DNA from: Macrostomum hystrix
Taxonomy: Eukaryota; Platyhelminthes; Macrostomidae
DNA: 64,000 bases
Direction: 5' to 3'
Assembly (NCBI GenBank): GCA_950097015.1
Contig: CATNEN010000010.1
Span: 2,434,501-2,498,500 of the forward strand
The translations under genes were made by a program, and so were the position numbers. Shown here piece by piece: positions 42,130 through 53,593 of this stretch. Under the pieces are notes generated by a model. That model made no database searches. It had not been told where the DNA came from and saw nothing but the letters and a program-made list of their open reading frames with translations. Every line of letters starts with the position of its first letter. Position 1 is the first letter of the stretch.

Positions 42130-43372
42130 ATGCTGCGCGATGCGGTCTTGGGAAAGAAGACGGCCGAGCGGCTCCAACAGGTCAATGCGGAGTACAGCCA
42201 GAGTAAGTCTGACAATTTTCACCGTGGCTGTGCCAACCTGAACCAGCATGAGCAGACAGGACAGCCGCTTGTGACTGGGCCCAGTAGCATCCTAAATACG
42301 TGTTTTATGCAGATAATCAACAATGTCAACCACAACGTCAGGCAGCCTGGTGTTCTGCGTCACGGCGGCCAGGTGTCCCGAGTTCGCGCTGCGCTCGCGC
42401 CGTTTGCAGTCGCTCAGGTCGGCGGTCCACCTGGACGAGGCGGCCCGATGCCGATGGGCGGACGCGGGCTTCTTCCTGACTGACGGTGCGGCTGCAGTCC
42501 GCTGCTTCCACTGCGGCAGCCAGCTTCCGGTGCCGCAGGCGACCTCCGTCGCCACCGCCGAGTCGACAGACGACGCGGAGCCGCTGCGCCTTCACGAGCA
42601 GCTCGGCGAGCAGTGCGAGCTGCTCCGACTGCTCAAGGTGGCGCACGGCATGCTGAGCGAGCGACACGAGAAGGTCGTGACGAGCTCGACGAAGCTGAGG
42701 CGCGCTCTCGCCAAGCTGAGGAGCGACCTGCTCGAGCGCAAGTCGATGCTCGGTCTGGTCGAGTCGTTCGGCTTCGACAGGAGCAGCGTGATGTTCTGCG
42801 CCTGTCGGCAGTTCATGACTCAGGGAGGCCGTCTGGCCAGCAGACCGGGCGACCTCATCGAGCTGATCCACGAGTGCGAGCGGCTGCTTCCCGACTGCGG
42901 TCACGTGATCGACGTGGAGGCCGCGCTGAGCGTCAGCGCATTGCTTGATGCGTCGGGAGCGTCCGCACAGCAGAGACCGATGGCAGAGCAACAGAGACCA
43001 ATGGCAGAGCAGCAGAGACCGATGGCAGAGCAGCAGAGACCGATGGCAGAGCAGCAGAGACCGATGGCAGAGCAGCAGAGACCAATGGCAGAGCAGCACA
43101 GACCGATGGCAGAGCAGCAGACGAATTTTACGAGTTATGATGTGGGGAGTCTTTCGGCCCACAAAGTGAGCAATGGACTCCAGATGCAATACCCGAAGCC
43201 TGAGTTAGAAGACAGTCAGGACCAGTGCGTGCAGTGCCGCCAGCGCACCCGGGATCACGTGATCCTGCCGTGTGCGCACTTCCTGCTGTGTCACGTCTGC
43301 ATCAGCGGCAGGCGGGACTGCCCTCGGTGCGGCTCGCCCATCTTGGCTGCCATGAAGGCCTTCATCTCCTGA
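42130..43372 (+). CDS. IAP copy C: BIR, UBA-like, 7 x 7-residue repeat, RING
   Basis: The preferred model is exon 1 at 42130-42202 (ATG, donor AGA-GTAAGT) and exon 2 at 42342-43372, phase 1 as in copy B, 367 residues; exon 1 (RLQQVNAEYSQ) vaguely resembles exon 1 of B (RLDSVSAAYRS). An alternative is an intronless start at ATG 42323. The BIR (CFHC...HEQLGEQC), UBA-like part and C-terminal RING (CVQC...CAHFLLCHVC...CPRC) are intact. The linker after the seven heptads (TNFTSYDVGSLSAHKV) is unrelated to that of B and D. AATAAA at 43388, 16 bp after the stop, is a possible polyadenylation signal. Confidence 0.82.
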
Positions 43373-43676
43373 GATGGACATTTTCCGAATAAACCACCGC
43401 CTAGCTGATAGAGTAGACAATTATCGAAAATATATATTGATATTTAAGTTTATTTGAAACTATGATGCAGCCTATGAAACTTTTATGTGCGGTTCCCAAC
43501 TTCACCTACATGCAATATTTCACCTTTTGCGATGTTTTTGCCTGCAATATTCACTGCTAGAAGCACTGATTATGTGCCTCTGTCATTGTAGTGCGCTTTT
43601 TAGTTTTATCAGTTGTGATAGTAAATGCATAGCTGCTGCCCATGTGAGTTCATTGGTGCTACGAAAGTGCGTTGTC
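43373..43676. other. 3' flank of IAP copy C
   Basis: AT-rich, with AATAAA at 43388. No other feature seen. Confidence 0.4.
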
Positions 43677-44265
43677 CCATTCTGCTGTACCTGCTGTCTG
43701 AGCTGATTGCCTCATTCGGCAGTACCTGCTGTCTGAGCTGATTGCCTCATTCGGCAGTACCTGCTGTCTGAGCTGATTGCCTCATTCGGCAGTATTTGCT
43801 GTCTGAGCTGATTGCCTCATTCGGCAGTACCTGCTGTCTGAGCTGATTGCCTCATTCGGCAGTACCTGCTGTCTGAGCTGATTGCCTCATTCGGCAGTAC
43901 CTGCTGTCTGAGCTGATTGCCTCATTCGGCAGTACCTGCTGTCTGAGCTGATTGCCTCATTCGGCAGTACCTGCTGTCTGAGCTGATTGCCTCATTCGGC
44001 AGTACCTGCTGTCTGAGCTGATTGCCTCATTCGGCAGTATTTGCTGTCTGAGCTGATTGCCTCATTCGGCAGTACCTGCTGTCTGAGCTGATTGCCTCAT
44101 TCGGCAGTACCTGCTGTCTGAGCTGATTGCCTCATTCGGCAGTACCTGCTGTCTGAGCTGATTGCCTCATTCGGCAGTACCTGCTGTCTGAGCTGATTGC
44201 CTCATTCGGCAGTACCTGCTGTCTGAGCTGATTGCCTCATTCGGCAGTACCTGCTGTCTGAGCTT
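43677..44265. repeat. 35-bp minisatellite
   Basis: Sixteen to seventeen copies of a 35-bp unit (core GCTGTCTGAGCTGATTGCCT), nearly identical apart from two units with TATTTGC in place of TACCTGC. Confidence 0.95.
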
Positions 44266-46893
44266 GTAACTGCTTGCAAAGCATACAGATTCTCTGAATG
44301 GTGTTTGTTACTGCAGTTGGTTGGCATGTACAGCCAGCTGCAGCTTTAGGTTGCGCTTCCAAACAATGTGTACCGCTGTTCATTCTGTAGACTCGGCCAC
44401 AATATCCAATGAAATCTCTGGCACAGTTAATGCTGCAACTCGTTTCTTAGCCAGATGAACTGAAGCAAAGGGAGGAATAAAGTCTTTCACCATGCAGGAC
44501 ACGTGTTTTAATTTCTAAAAGTGCAAAATCATAATCACAAGGTATAGGGCTAGCTTCATAGAACTCCTGGATGAGCCATCAGTACACTACCTGACGGCAG
44601 ATGCCTTCAGCATCTGTCATCTCAGCTGGCAGGTGATGAAACGCCGAGTTCAGGTCTGTCAAGCCCGCTCGGGTGTCTGCAGCGTGAGCAGCACCTTCTG
44701 CACCGGCTGCGGGTAGAAGAACTCGGCGTGGAGGATGTGGCCTGCTAGATGGAGTCGCCGACGACGCAGCAGTTTGCTTGGACGTGTCAGGCTGAGGCGT
44801 TAATAGAGCATCGCGCAGGTGACTCGCTCGTCGCTGATCTTGAAAGCGGTGCGCAAAGTTTGCTGTTCGAGTGAGCCAGACGTCAGCATTGTGCAGCACG
44901 ACTGTCTCGAACACCGCCTGGATCAGCACCGCCCCTGCCCGCCAAGCAGAACACCGAACTCATGACATTACAAAACTAGTGCTAACCCAGTCTAGCCCGC
45001 AGCAGATCAGAGCGCCTCGACAGAAAACTGCGGTATTGATCTGTGGAGCACGACGGTCATCCACGTGCTGACCATCCGGCCGACGCTCGCGGCAACGCCA
45101 TCGGCGAAGCCAAGACCCATTCGTCGCCGCAGGAGGAAGCCATCGTCATCGAAAGGAAGAACAGTTCGCAGCGCCCAGTTCAGGACCTGATCGAACAGGG
45201 ACGGCGCCAGTGTGCCCTTGTCTGAAAGGCATTTGACAGGCTTCCGTTCTCATCACAGCAGCTCTCATAGCACTCAGACCTCGTGACCGAGTTGAATGTC
45301 TATGTTATAACTTGTTGCGTGTAATGGGTTCTGGGCCTCCGGTCAGGCCGTGTGCAGTGTATGCACGGGATCGAATTCTGGACCGCCCGGCGTTTACCGT
45401 GGGAGGGAGAAGCAAGGGAGGGGGGCCGTCAACCGTCGAGGTGCTCCGAAACTCGGGGTCTGTGGGGAGATATTGAATAGACAGGAAGCACACGGAGACT
45501 CCTTATCCAGTAAACGGAATTGAAAACGTTGCCCTGTGAGCGGATGGCCACTCGACGGCAAAAATCATCAGGGGATAATCTCAACCAATGTGATTCCACT
45601 CAGGTATTAATAGCAGTTATAGTGGGGCTACGAAATTACTAAGCCAGAGAATGCAGTGTAGCGTCATTCTGCGCGGCAGGTTCGAATGTACTTCTGATGC
45701 TGTCGGTGGTATTTTAGGATAGCCGGCAATTTGTGCCATGCTCATTTATAAGCACACTGCATGAGGCGGGGGAGGATGGGGCAGCGCGACAGTTAAGACG
45801 GGACAGAGAGGGAGTAAGCTGGGGGCGGGGCTGACCAATCACGCCCCGACCATGCAACGAAAAACTGTTTTGAGTCAGCTGCACGGGATTGGGAGGGGGT
45901 TGGGATCAGGGCTAAAGCCACGAAGAGGCGAGGCAGGGTGAGCGAGAGAAAAGCTTTAACCAATCAGAGAACTCCGGATTAGCGAGAGCAAGCCGATCTG
46001 GAGAACCGGATCGGGAGGTGAGCCAGTCGGTTCGGGAAGGCGCAGCGCACTTGAGACGGGACGGGTCAAGGGCGATAAACAAAAACAAGGGAAAGAGTGC
46101 ATCTCACTACATTTACACTCGTACATTAAATGCAGTGGATTAGCAGAGACGAGCTGGTATCTGCATCACTGTACCGCGGTGAGGTGCGCTGGCAACCAAA
46201 ACTTTTCGCTTCATGAAGGAGAAGTTAAGCATCAAATCATTTCTAAAAGAATATTTCTTTACTTTCAAATTTTCTCCGATCGAAAACTTAGCATTTTTGG
46301 GTATCAACGATTGGCCAAGATTTGCTCATTTTGTTCTGGTCTTGGGCTATTTATTTATCCGATCCGAAAAAGATTTTAGCGCAACTGAGGGTTTCACTGT
46401 AGTGGGAAATAGTTTAACTTCATTCTGTTTTCAACTTAAGTTTACGCATTTTCTTAGAAAGCACAGGAGCTGCACAACTTCAGCACATTTCCTTATAGGT
46501 AGCATTCCTATGACAAAGTACTTACGTATTGCTCATTGTCCAATGCAATGCGCTAAGAAATAGACGTTCCGTTTAACGCTCATTCAGTCTATTTTAGTCT
46601 TCGCATGAATCATGGAACAATTGTGTACACCTCTCAGCATCTATTTTTAAACATTAGTACGCGTGAAGCAAGCCAATTTTACCAACTCGCAGAATTTCCA
46701 AGCCGAAGCCATTGAGTGTAAGTTTTATGAATCACTATTTCAGTCCAAGTACAGATAAGGCGTCACAGTGCGAGCTAATTTGAAAGCAAGCCAGCAGGTT
46801 TAAATACCCAAGCAGCCAGGGACTCAGTTTTTGCAACCGCAAGAACACCCAGCAGGCTAAAATTTAAAGCTCCACATTAACAATACGAGAGAA
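44266..46893. other. Spacer with possible LINE relic and promoter-like words
   Basis: No intact gene is seen. On the - strand 44579-44929 encodes VFETVVLHNADVWLTRT, which faintly resembles the VLLYGxExW stretch after the RT domain of LINEs, but nothing else supports it. Around 45790-45860 a GGGCGGGGC box and CCAATCAC, and at about 45960 CCAATCAG, look like promoter elements; no gene start is evident directly downstream. Confidence 0.35.
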
Positions 46894-48091
46894 ATGCAGG
46901 TCAGCAACGTCTTCAGTCAGACATTCGTCAGAGCACTGACTACGAAGGAGCCTGATGAATACAGCATTAACAGCCTGGTGTTCTGCGTCACGGCGGCCAG
47001 GTGTCCCGAGTTCGCGCTGCGCTCGCGCCGTCTGCAGTCGCTCAGGTCGGCGGTCCACCTGGACGAGGCGGCCCGATGCCGATGGGCGGACGCGGGCTTC
47101 TTCCTGACTGACGGCGCGGCTGCAGTCCGCTGCTTCCACTGCAGGCAGCCAGCTTCCGGTGCCGCAGGCGACCTCCGTCGCCACCGCCGAGTCGACAGAC
47201 GACGCGGAGCCGCTGCGCCTTCACGAGCAGCTCGGCGAGCAGTGCGAGCTGCTCCGACTGCTCAAGGTGGCGCACGGCATGCTGAGCGAGCGACACGAGA
47301 AGGTCGTGACGAGCTCGACGAAGCTGAGGCGCGCTCTCGCCAAGCTGAGGAGCGACCTGCTCGAGCGCAAGTCGATGCTCGGTCTGGTCGAGTCGTTCGG
47401 CTTCGACAGGAGCAGCGTGATGTTCTGCGCCTGTCGGCAGTTCATGACTCAGGGAGGCCGTCTGGCCAGCAGACCGGGCGACCTCATCGAGCTGATCCAC
47501 GAGTGCGAGCGGCTGCTTCCCGACTGCGGTCACGTGATCGACGTGGAGGCCGCGCTGAGCGTCAGCGCATTGCTTGATGCGTCGGGAGCGTCCGCACAGC
47601 AGAGACCGATGGCAGAGCAGCAGAGACCGATGGCAGAGCAACAGAGACCAATGGCAGAGCAGCAGAGACCGATGGCAGAGCAGCAGAGACCGATGGCAGA
47701 GCAGCAGAGACCGATGGCAGAGCAGCAGAGACCAATGGCAGAGCAGCAGAGACCAATGGCAGAGCAGCAGAGACCAATGGCAGAGCAGCAGAGACCAAAT
47801 GCAGCGCAGCAGAGCTCAGAGAAAGTCAGTGCTGCAGCTGGTTTTGAGAAGGGCCCCATATCGGAGGACAAGGTCATGTCTGGCCGACTTCAGACTCAAA
47901 TCTCAGTGGAAGAGGAAGGCGAGGAAGCGGCTGAGAGCGACCAGTGCGTGCAGTGCCGCCAGCGCACCCGGGATCACGTGACCCTGCCGTGTGCGCACTT
48001 TCTGCTGTGCTACGGCTGCATCAGCGGCAGGCGGGACTGCCCTCGGTGCGGCTCGCCAATCTTGGCTGCCCTGAGGGCCTTCATCTCCTGA
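46894..48091 (+). pseudogene. IAP copy D: frameshift inside the BIR, 9 x 7-residue repeat, RING
   Basis: From ATG 46894 a unique 26-residue leader continues without an intron into the BIR. One extra A at about 47143 (CACTGCAGGCAGCC versus CACTGCGGCAGCC in B and C) shifts the frame right after the CFHC ligands. The second frame (about 47155-48091) carries the BIR His/Cys, UBA-like segment, nine heptad units, the acidic linker shared with B, and an IAP RING that is intact except CYGC for CHGC. A downstream start, a sequencing error or a true null allele are all possible. Confidence 0.75.
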
Positions 48092-49280
48092 GATGGACAT
48101 TGCTAAGCTTATAACTTTCACTGCTTTTAAACCAGTTTAAGTACCTTTTTATTGATCAAGTCTTACATGTATATTTTCCCCCACTTTTAAAGGACAATCT
48201 CATGTGATCGTCTTTCTGTCTGATATGTCTGATTTTTTAGAAGCCTCTTTAAGTCGTAACTACGCAGCAGCATAGGATGCTCAGAGAGCATCGGTTTGCT
48301 CTGTTTGGAATGCATTATTTTGAGCAGTCCGTGCTCTTTTGAGTTCTCTTGTCTGTAAATGTGCATTTTTGCAATATCGCCTCATCGACAGTGTTAATGA
48401 GAAAAGAATTTAGTCATAATCTAGTCATAATTTTGTCATTAGGTAGTTTAGGTAGTTAGGTAGTTTAGGTAGTTAAAATACTGATTAAGCTGCCATGGCA
48501 GCGAAAATGCCTTTGTACGAGGTTATTATCAAGAACGAAGCTAATACAATCTTAGATCAAGTGCTTTAATGTTGGCAGCATTTTAAGTTTGCACATTTCT
48601 ACATCTATTCCGTTACGGATGTCCGCGAACACATAAAAAGTCTCACGCAATATTTAGGCCAGACATAGCTCGTAAAGACATAAAGCCAGTCAAGTCAAGC
48701 CAAACCTCAGTAGCGGATCTTTAGCCTCCTTCTCGTTCTACACAATTTTAACAACGGCCCAGCACTCGCGCTGGCCGTTGTTGTTATCTCTATTTGTTGT
48801 TCATCTCACTCACAAGATGTGACGACAACCAATGACGGTAAGGGAGGGGTAGAGAGAGAGAAGTGGGATGGCTGCGCCAACGGAAGAGAAGGCACGAGGT
48901 GGTGAGGCAGAGGGGACGGAATGAGTGTCGTAAAACCGGCTCAGCCAGCGTACACTGACTGCTTTTCCGGCCAATGGGGCGTCGGGTAATAAATCAATTA
49001 GATAAGTACAGCCAGACCCTCTAGTGTGACAGTGCCTCTCGGCCAGAAAAGAAAAACCTAGATGTTTTCGTATCTGCGTTCTGATTGGCTGCAAATGTTT
49101 GGGGGTTGGACCGGCTTAATCTGCGCGACGGGCTGGGGTGGTAGGGCCAACGCGATAGGGAGCAGCTTATAGACCCGCTACCGCCCTGCATTCTATTTTC
49201 AGAGTGAAGCTGTTTAAGGCCGAGAGAAATAGCAAGGTGAAAATCGGCCCCCTTAGTGGACCAACCAACTCGCGAAAACA
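48092..49280. other. Spacer and promoter region of the muscleblind-like gene
   Basis: No gene. Short TAGTTTAGG repeats lie near 48440-48475. A CCAAT box (GATTGGCTGC at about 49083) and GC-rich sequence precede the coding start at 49281. Confidence 0.4.
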
Positions 49281-50624
49281 ATGGCCTACCTACCCCGAGA
49301 AGTGTTCAACCATTACATCCACGGTCCCTACATGCACCCGGTGTGCCAGGAGTTCCTGGAGAACAGCGGCTGCAAGGGCGACTGCATGCTGGCGCATCCG
49401 GCCAAGCGGGTGCGAATTTTTCACCCCCGCTTCCTCTATGAATCTTTTCCTGCGGGCCTCGTCATCTGCTGTAAGAACTTCGTGCTGTACGGCGACTGCG
49501 CCTGCCAGCACATGGACCCGGCCGCCCGGCGCGAGATCAACTTGGACATGTTCTTCCACCCGCCGCTGCACATCCGCAACTACCTGCGCAAGAAGATCCT
49601 CGGTCCTGACGCCAAGGACGTCGAGCCACTGCCGCCTAAGGACGAGGAGGCCATCGCCAAGGAGGAGGAGGACCTTATCCGCCTGCTGGAGGAGCTTAAG
49701 TGCTCAGAGGAGGCCCGGGCTGTCCGAACTGCCACAGCTGCGACGCAGACACCGGCTAATGACGAAGTCATGGCCATGCCAGCGCGGATTACCTCGCCCA
49801 TCGTCTCCAGGGCATCCGCTGCCGCTGCCGCCTCGCCGCCATCGGAGCTGATTGGCCGCGGCAGCCCGGGCGCCGTACAGCAGCGTCGGCACACCACGCC
49901 AAGCCGCATGCGTCATTCGTTCCCGCCGCCGCCACCGCCGCTGGCTGGCGACTTTGACACCAGCCCGACCGCTGCTGCCGCCGCTGCAGCTGCTGCTGCT
50001 GCTGCCGCCGCACACGCTGCAGCTGCCGGACATCACCATCACCATCACCATCACCAGCACCAGCACAGCGCGGCCGCCGCCATCGCTGCCCTGTCGCCAA
50101 GGCCGGTCCGCAGCTCCGGCCGTCGGCTGTCGGTGCCGAGCTCAACGCAATCGACATCGGCGGCCTCGGCGGCTTCCGCGGCAGCCGGCCCGGGGCTGCT
50201 CGGCGAGCAGCGCCGCCGCTACTGGCTGCTAACACAGCAGCTGCACCTCATCGCCGCCATGACTGGGCGCTCGCTGTCACCTGACCCCGCCGTGCTGGCT
50301 GCCTGCCCGCCGCTGGACGACCAGGCCATCAAAGCTGCGCTGAACCTGCCCGCCAGCGCCGAGGTGCCGCCGATCTTCGACTTTCTGCGCCTCCGAGCCC
50401 AGCAGCAGCAGCTTCAGTCGCCTGGCGCAGTCGGCTCTGCCGCCGCGTCGCTGGCTGGTGGTGCCACAGCCGGTCTGACCGGCCCGAGCGTTTCATCCGC
50501 CGGCGCCGCCGCTGCTGCCGCAGCCGCCGCGGCCAGCGGCACCGACGCCCTGACGCAGCTGCTGTCGGCCAACCCGTTCCCATTCGCGATTCCCGGCGGC
50601 CTGGGCTATGGACTCAACTGTTGA
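49281..50624 (+). CDS. Muscleblind-like CCCH zinc-finger RNA-binding protein
   Basis: A single-exon ORF of 447 residues with a good start context (AACAATGG). Residues 17-100 resemble a muscleblind finger pair. Finger 1 is VCQEFLENSGCKGDCMLAHP (C-x8-C-x3-C-x3-H), like VCREFQRGTCSR...CKFAHP. A G-V-ICCKNF stretch matches the V-IACFDSLKGRC start of finger 2, and FFHPPLHIRNYL matches YLHPPPHLKTQL. Finger 2 is diverged (CKNFVLYGDCACQHMD). The rest is low complexity: an acidic coil, Pro tracts, a 14-residue Ala run, an eight-His run and an Ala/Ser-rich tail. Muscleblind proteins bind YGCY RNA motifs and control splicing in muscle and stem cells. Whether this is a true orthologue or a CCCH relative is not settled. 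Confidence 0.65.
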   Translation: MAYLPREVFNHYIHGPYMHPVCQEFLENSGCKGDCMLAHPAKRVRIFHPRFLYESFPAGLVICCKNFVLYGDCACQHMDPAARREINLDMFFHPPLHIRNYLRKKILGPDAKDVEPLPPKDEEAIAKEEEDLIRLLEELKCSEEARAVRTATAATQTPANDEVMAMPARITSPIVSRASAAAAASPPSELIGRGSPGAVQQRRHTTPSRMRHSFPPPPPPLAGDFDTSPTAAAAAAAAAAAAAAHAAAAGHHHHHHHHQHQHSAAAAIAALSPRPVRSSGRRLSVPSSTQSTSAASAASAAAGPGLLGEQRRRYWLLTQQLHLIAAMTGRSLSPDPAVLAACPPLDDQAIKAALNLPASAEVPPIFDFLRLRAQQQQLQSPGAVGSAAASLAGGATAGLTGPSVSSAGAAAAAAAAAASGTDALTQLLSANPFPFAIPGGLGYGLNC

Positions 50625-52272
50625 ACTGCAAGTTGATTGCTGAATATGGACAGCTTCTTCTGAACTGTACTACTCACTGACGCACTCGATAGTAGTAATA
50701 GCGCGAGTTTTTGTTAAAATATGATTACGCAAATTAAAATATTGACCCACAGATTTTTGATGGCACTCTGTTTGTTCTTGCACTGCAACCGCTTCCCGTC
50801 GCTGTTACCTCCCCAAATAGGCCATTTCGAAACTTTTGTAGCTTTTCGTTTCATTCAACTCGAATTTTCAACTGTTTAGCCGGCTCGGGACAAGCTGTTC
50901 CCGTGCGGTCTCGACATCGGTAAATTGTCCGCACTGTCACGTGACCCTACCCTAATACGCGCTCGTCAATTTCGCCACGAGTTCCCCCAATGCTTTTCGT
51001 TTTTCTCGCTTCTTTTCGATCGGAGTTCGACCATGCAGTGGATTTTTTACTTTCTCAGCTTTCTGGATTCAAATGAAAAATGTTTAACAAAATTCTTTAA
51101 CTCGACTGCTTTAGCCTCTGCTGTTTATCTTGTCGTTTTCAATATCTTGTAACCCAATTTCGTCTTTTCGAAGCCCGTTTCTAGTTGCTTTTTTCGGAAT
51201 TTTATTGCGGGCCTTCTTAACCGCTGCTGATCCCTAAAGTGTTTCCTATCCACATTTTCGCCTGTCGATTGCGCAGTGACTGAACGCATTCATCGGACCG
51301 CTTGCACTTTAAAAAACTAAGATGAAAGCCAGCCCTTCCCACCCGAATTCGAGCTCCAGACCGACTGTGTATCGAAAGTGCTTTGACGAAGCTTGGTTAT
51401 AATAAATTTGCTGTGCTCACCATCCTGTGGCCTGAGCTCACTCATCCTTCTCCGCAGCCTCGTGCTCGTGTGCCCCCTCCCTTGAACTGAAAATGCTTTC
51501 GACTTTACTATTGTTCATTTCTGAATTTCGAGGTTTCAGGCATGGATAGAATCAGGGAAATAGACGTCTCGTTTTCCGTGTATTTGGAGAAGTGCGCTTT
51601 CGCTTCGCCGACAAGGGGCAAAATCTATTGAAAAAGTAGATTAGAATGATTGATCTCTGAGTCTTCCTGGAAGCATTCTGTGAATCTTTTTGAACTACTT
51701 TCTAGCTGATCAACCATGCTTGGTAGGCGCAGCTCCCGTTGGCTCAGCTGTGGCCGCTTCGGTGATGCTGCGTCTCCGGACGCCTCCACGCTGACGTGTC
51801 CAGTGCGGACTCTTGCTGATGGCGGCGGGGCTGCAGAGAATCCACTACCTGCCAGGGAGGCGGCTTGAAGATGAGGAGACTGCTGAAAGCTTGGGGAATG
51901 GCGAAACACAAAGAGGGTAAGGAGGTGAAGAAAAATATAAAGCGAAGAAGAGGAGAAAGATTACATGAGAAGGGCAATAAGAGGAATGTGAAGAGAAGAA
52001 AGAGCGCGAAGAGGAGAAAGGGAAGGGGAGAAAATTCTGAGGTGAAAGGACTAAAAGCCCCTCACCTGGCGTCCCTCTCGCGCTTCTCGCTCGCGCCAGA
52101 TGCCCAATAAGTTGCGAGTGGTGCCCGCGACAGGCAGTGCCTCATCGTGATCCGCTTGGCTTTGGCCTGAGTCCAGCGGCTGAAGCAAGCATTTTGCAGG
52201 TGAGAGCAGGTGAGGCTGTCAGTAGGTAGCTCGTAATTATACAGTAGTTTGTAGACTTTTATTTTCCTGAGC
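50625..52272. other. 3' flank of muscleblind-like gene and spacer
   Basis: AATAAA at 51401 is a candidate polyadenylation signal for the muscleblind-like gene. A - strand ORF at 51625-51909 (Ser/Pro/Gln-rich, ending NHSNLLFQ) might be a 3' exon of the - strand gene(s) to the right, but nothing identifies it. A purine-rich Lys/Arg ORF on the + strand (51865-52110) is not supported. Confidence 0.35.
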
Positions 52273-52620
52273 TCATCTGCTCACCCGTCTTCTCATGTGC
52301 TGCAACTCGCGAATCCTGTCTGCTACCAGGTTCTTCGTGTTGTCATGGAAACCGGACGCAGCGCTGACCGCCATCCCATCATTCAAGGTCGAAGCTGCCA
52401 TCAACTGCACTTTCTGAACATGATCAGCGCGAATCGCCTCTGGAACAGCCTTGGAATCTCCGGCCTTCGATGGTTGCTGCAGCAGCTGCAGCAGCTCCTT
52501 TTGCTGTTCTTCAATTTGCTGCTGCTGCTGCTGCCTGTGTCGCTGACGGCGCAACTGCTGCGGCGAAGAATGCTGCTGCTGTTGCTGCAGCTGCTGTTGA
52601 CAAGTTTCTCTGTTAGCGTC
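52273..52620 (-). CDS. Gln-rich exon candidate of a - strand gene
   Basis: The - strand frame encodes several Gln runs followed by a charged helical stretch (IEEQQKELLQLLQQP, later VADRIRELQHMRRR) and a stop at 52273. The frame closes upstream at a TAG near 52625, so it must be entered by splicing. CGG-GTGAGC near the end is also a possible donor. It lies 3' of the LIM exons on the same strand and might be their continuation; the phase link is only possible, not shown. Unrecognised otherwise. Confidence 0.35.
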   Translation of the reverse strand, partial: DANRETCQQQLQQQQQHSSPQQLRRQRHRQQQQQQIEEQQKELLQLLQQPSKAGDSKAVPEAIRADHVQKVQLMAASTLNDGMAVSAASGFHDNTKNLVADRIRELQHMRRRVSR

Positions 52621-52864
52621 GACCTAGAGGTTCAAAGTTTTGTGTTTTACAAGTTTAACTTTGATAAACTTTGTACAGTTTAACTACACTTTAACTACGT
52701 GGACTAAGTGCGTAGCAACAATTTATAAGGTGTTACAAATCAGTAGAAATAAAAGTGCGTGAATCGAATCTCAGGGAGTAAATGGGTCTGTAAATAGGTC
52801 TGATAATCTGATAAATTGAAACTCTGAGTACCGCCATTTTCCGTTCCAATCGTGTCTCTCAGCG

Positions 52865-52980
52865 GGTATCTTACCGGGTGTCTCACTGGTTATCTCACCG
52901 GGTGTCTCACTGGTTATCTTACCGGGTGTCTCACTGGTTATCTCACCGGGTGTCTCACTGGTTATCTTACCTAGTGTCTT
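52865..52980. repeat. Short CACTGGTTATCT / CACCGGGTGTCT repeat
   Basis: Four to five alternating copies of a roughly 24-bp unit made from CTCACTGGTTATCT and CACCGGGTGTCT; looser copies of CACCAGGTNTCT continue to about 53225. Confidence 0.85.
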
Positions 52981-53593
52981 ACCATTTTTGTTTCCGGTCC
53001 TCTCTCGTTCTCTCGTTTCTCTCACTTTCATCTCAGCAGCTTTTTCACCAGGTCTCTTACTAGAATTATTATCAGGTCCTTCACCAGGTGTCTCAAAACA
53101 GGTATTTTACTAGATTTCCCAGAGGATGTTTCGACAGGTATATCACCGGATTTTTAACTAGATAAAACAGTCTCTCACCGGTTGTCTCACCGGGTGTCTT
53201 ACCGGATCTCTCGTCGGATATCTCACTACCAATGACACCACCCGTGGCAACTGTGCCATTGGCTGCAATTGCAGCGTTGCCCTGGAAACCACTGAGCGTT
53301 GCTATAGCAACGTGAAGTTGAATTATGTTCTTTAAATTCTAAATTCAAGTTTTTTGTGATGCATATCCTTTCAAAAACAATTCAGGCAGGAAAAAAGAAA
53401 ACCGTTGACAGCTGGGCCCTAAAAACTCACAGTGCTCAGCTGGTTTCTATTGGACGAGCTGTCTACTGCGTCACTATTGAGCTGTTTTGAAGACTCGGGC
53501 GCACCTGATGTCAGGGAGAAAATGGGAGAGATGGTAGAGAAGCTTGCCTCCGGTTTAAAGTGTAAATTTATATAAAGGGCAGCCCTTTCCCAC

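Noticed and set aside
44579..44929. LINE thumb-domain fragment on the - strand
   Set aside because: Only one weak VLLYGxExW-like word; no RT, endonuclease or RNase H motif nearby.
51865..52110. Lys/Arg-rich 81-residue ORF
   Set aside because: Purine-rich low-complexity sequence, no start context or homology.
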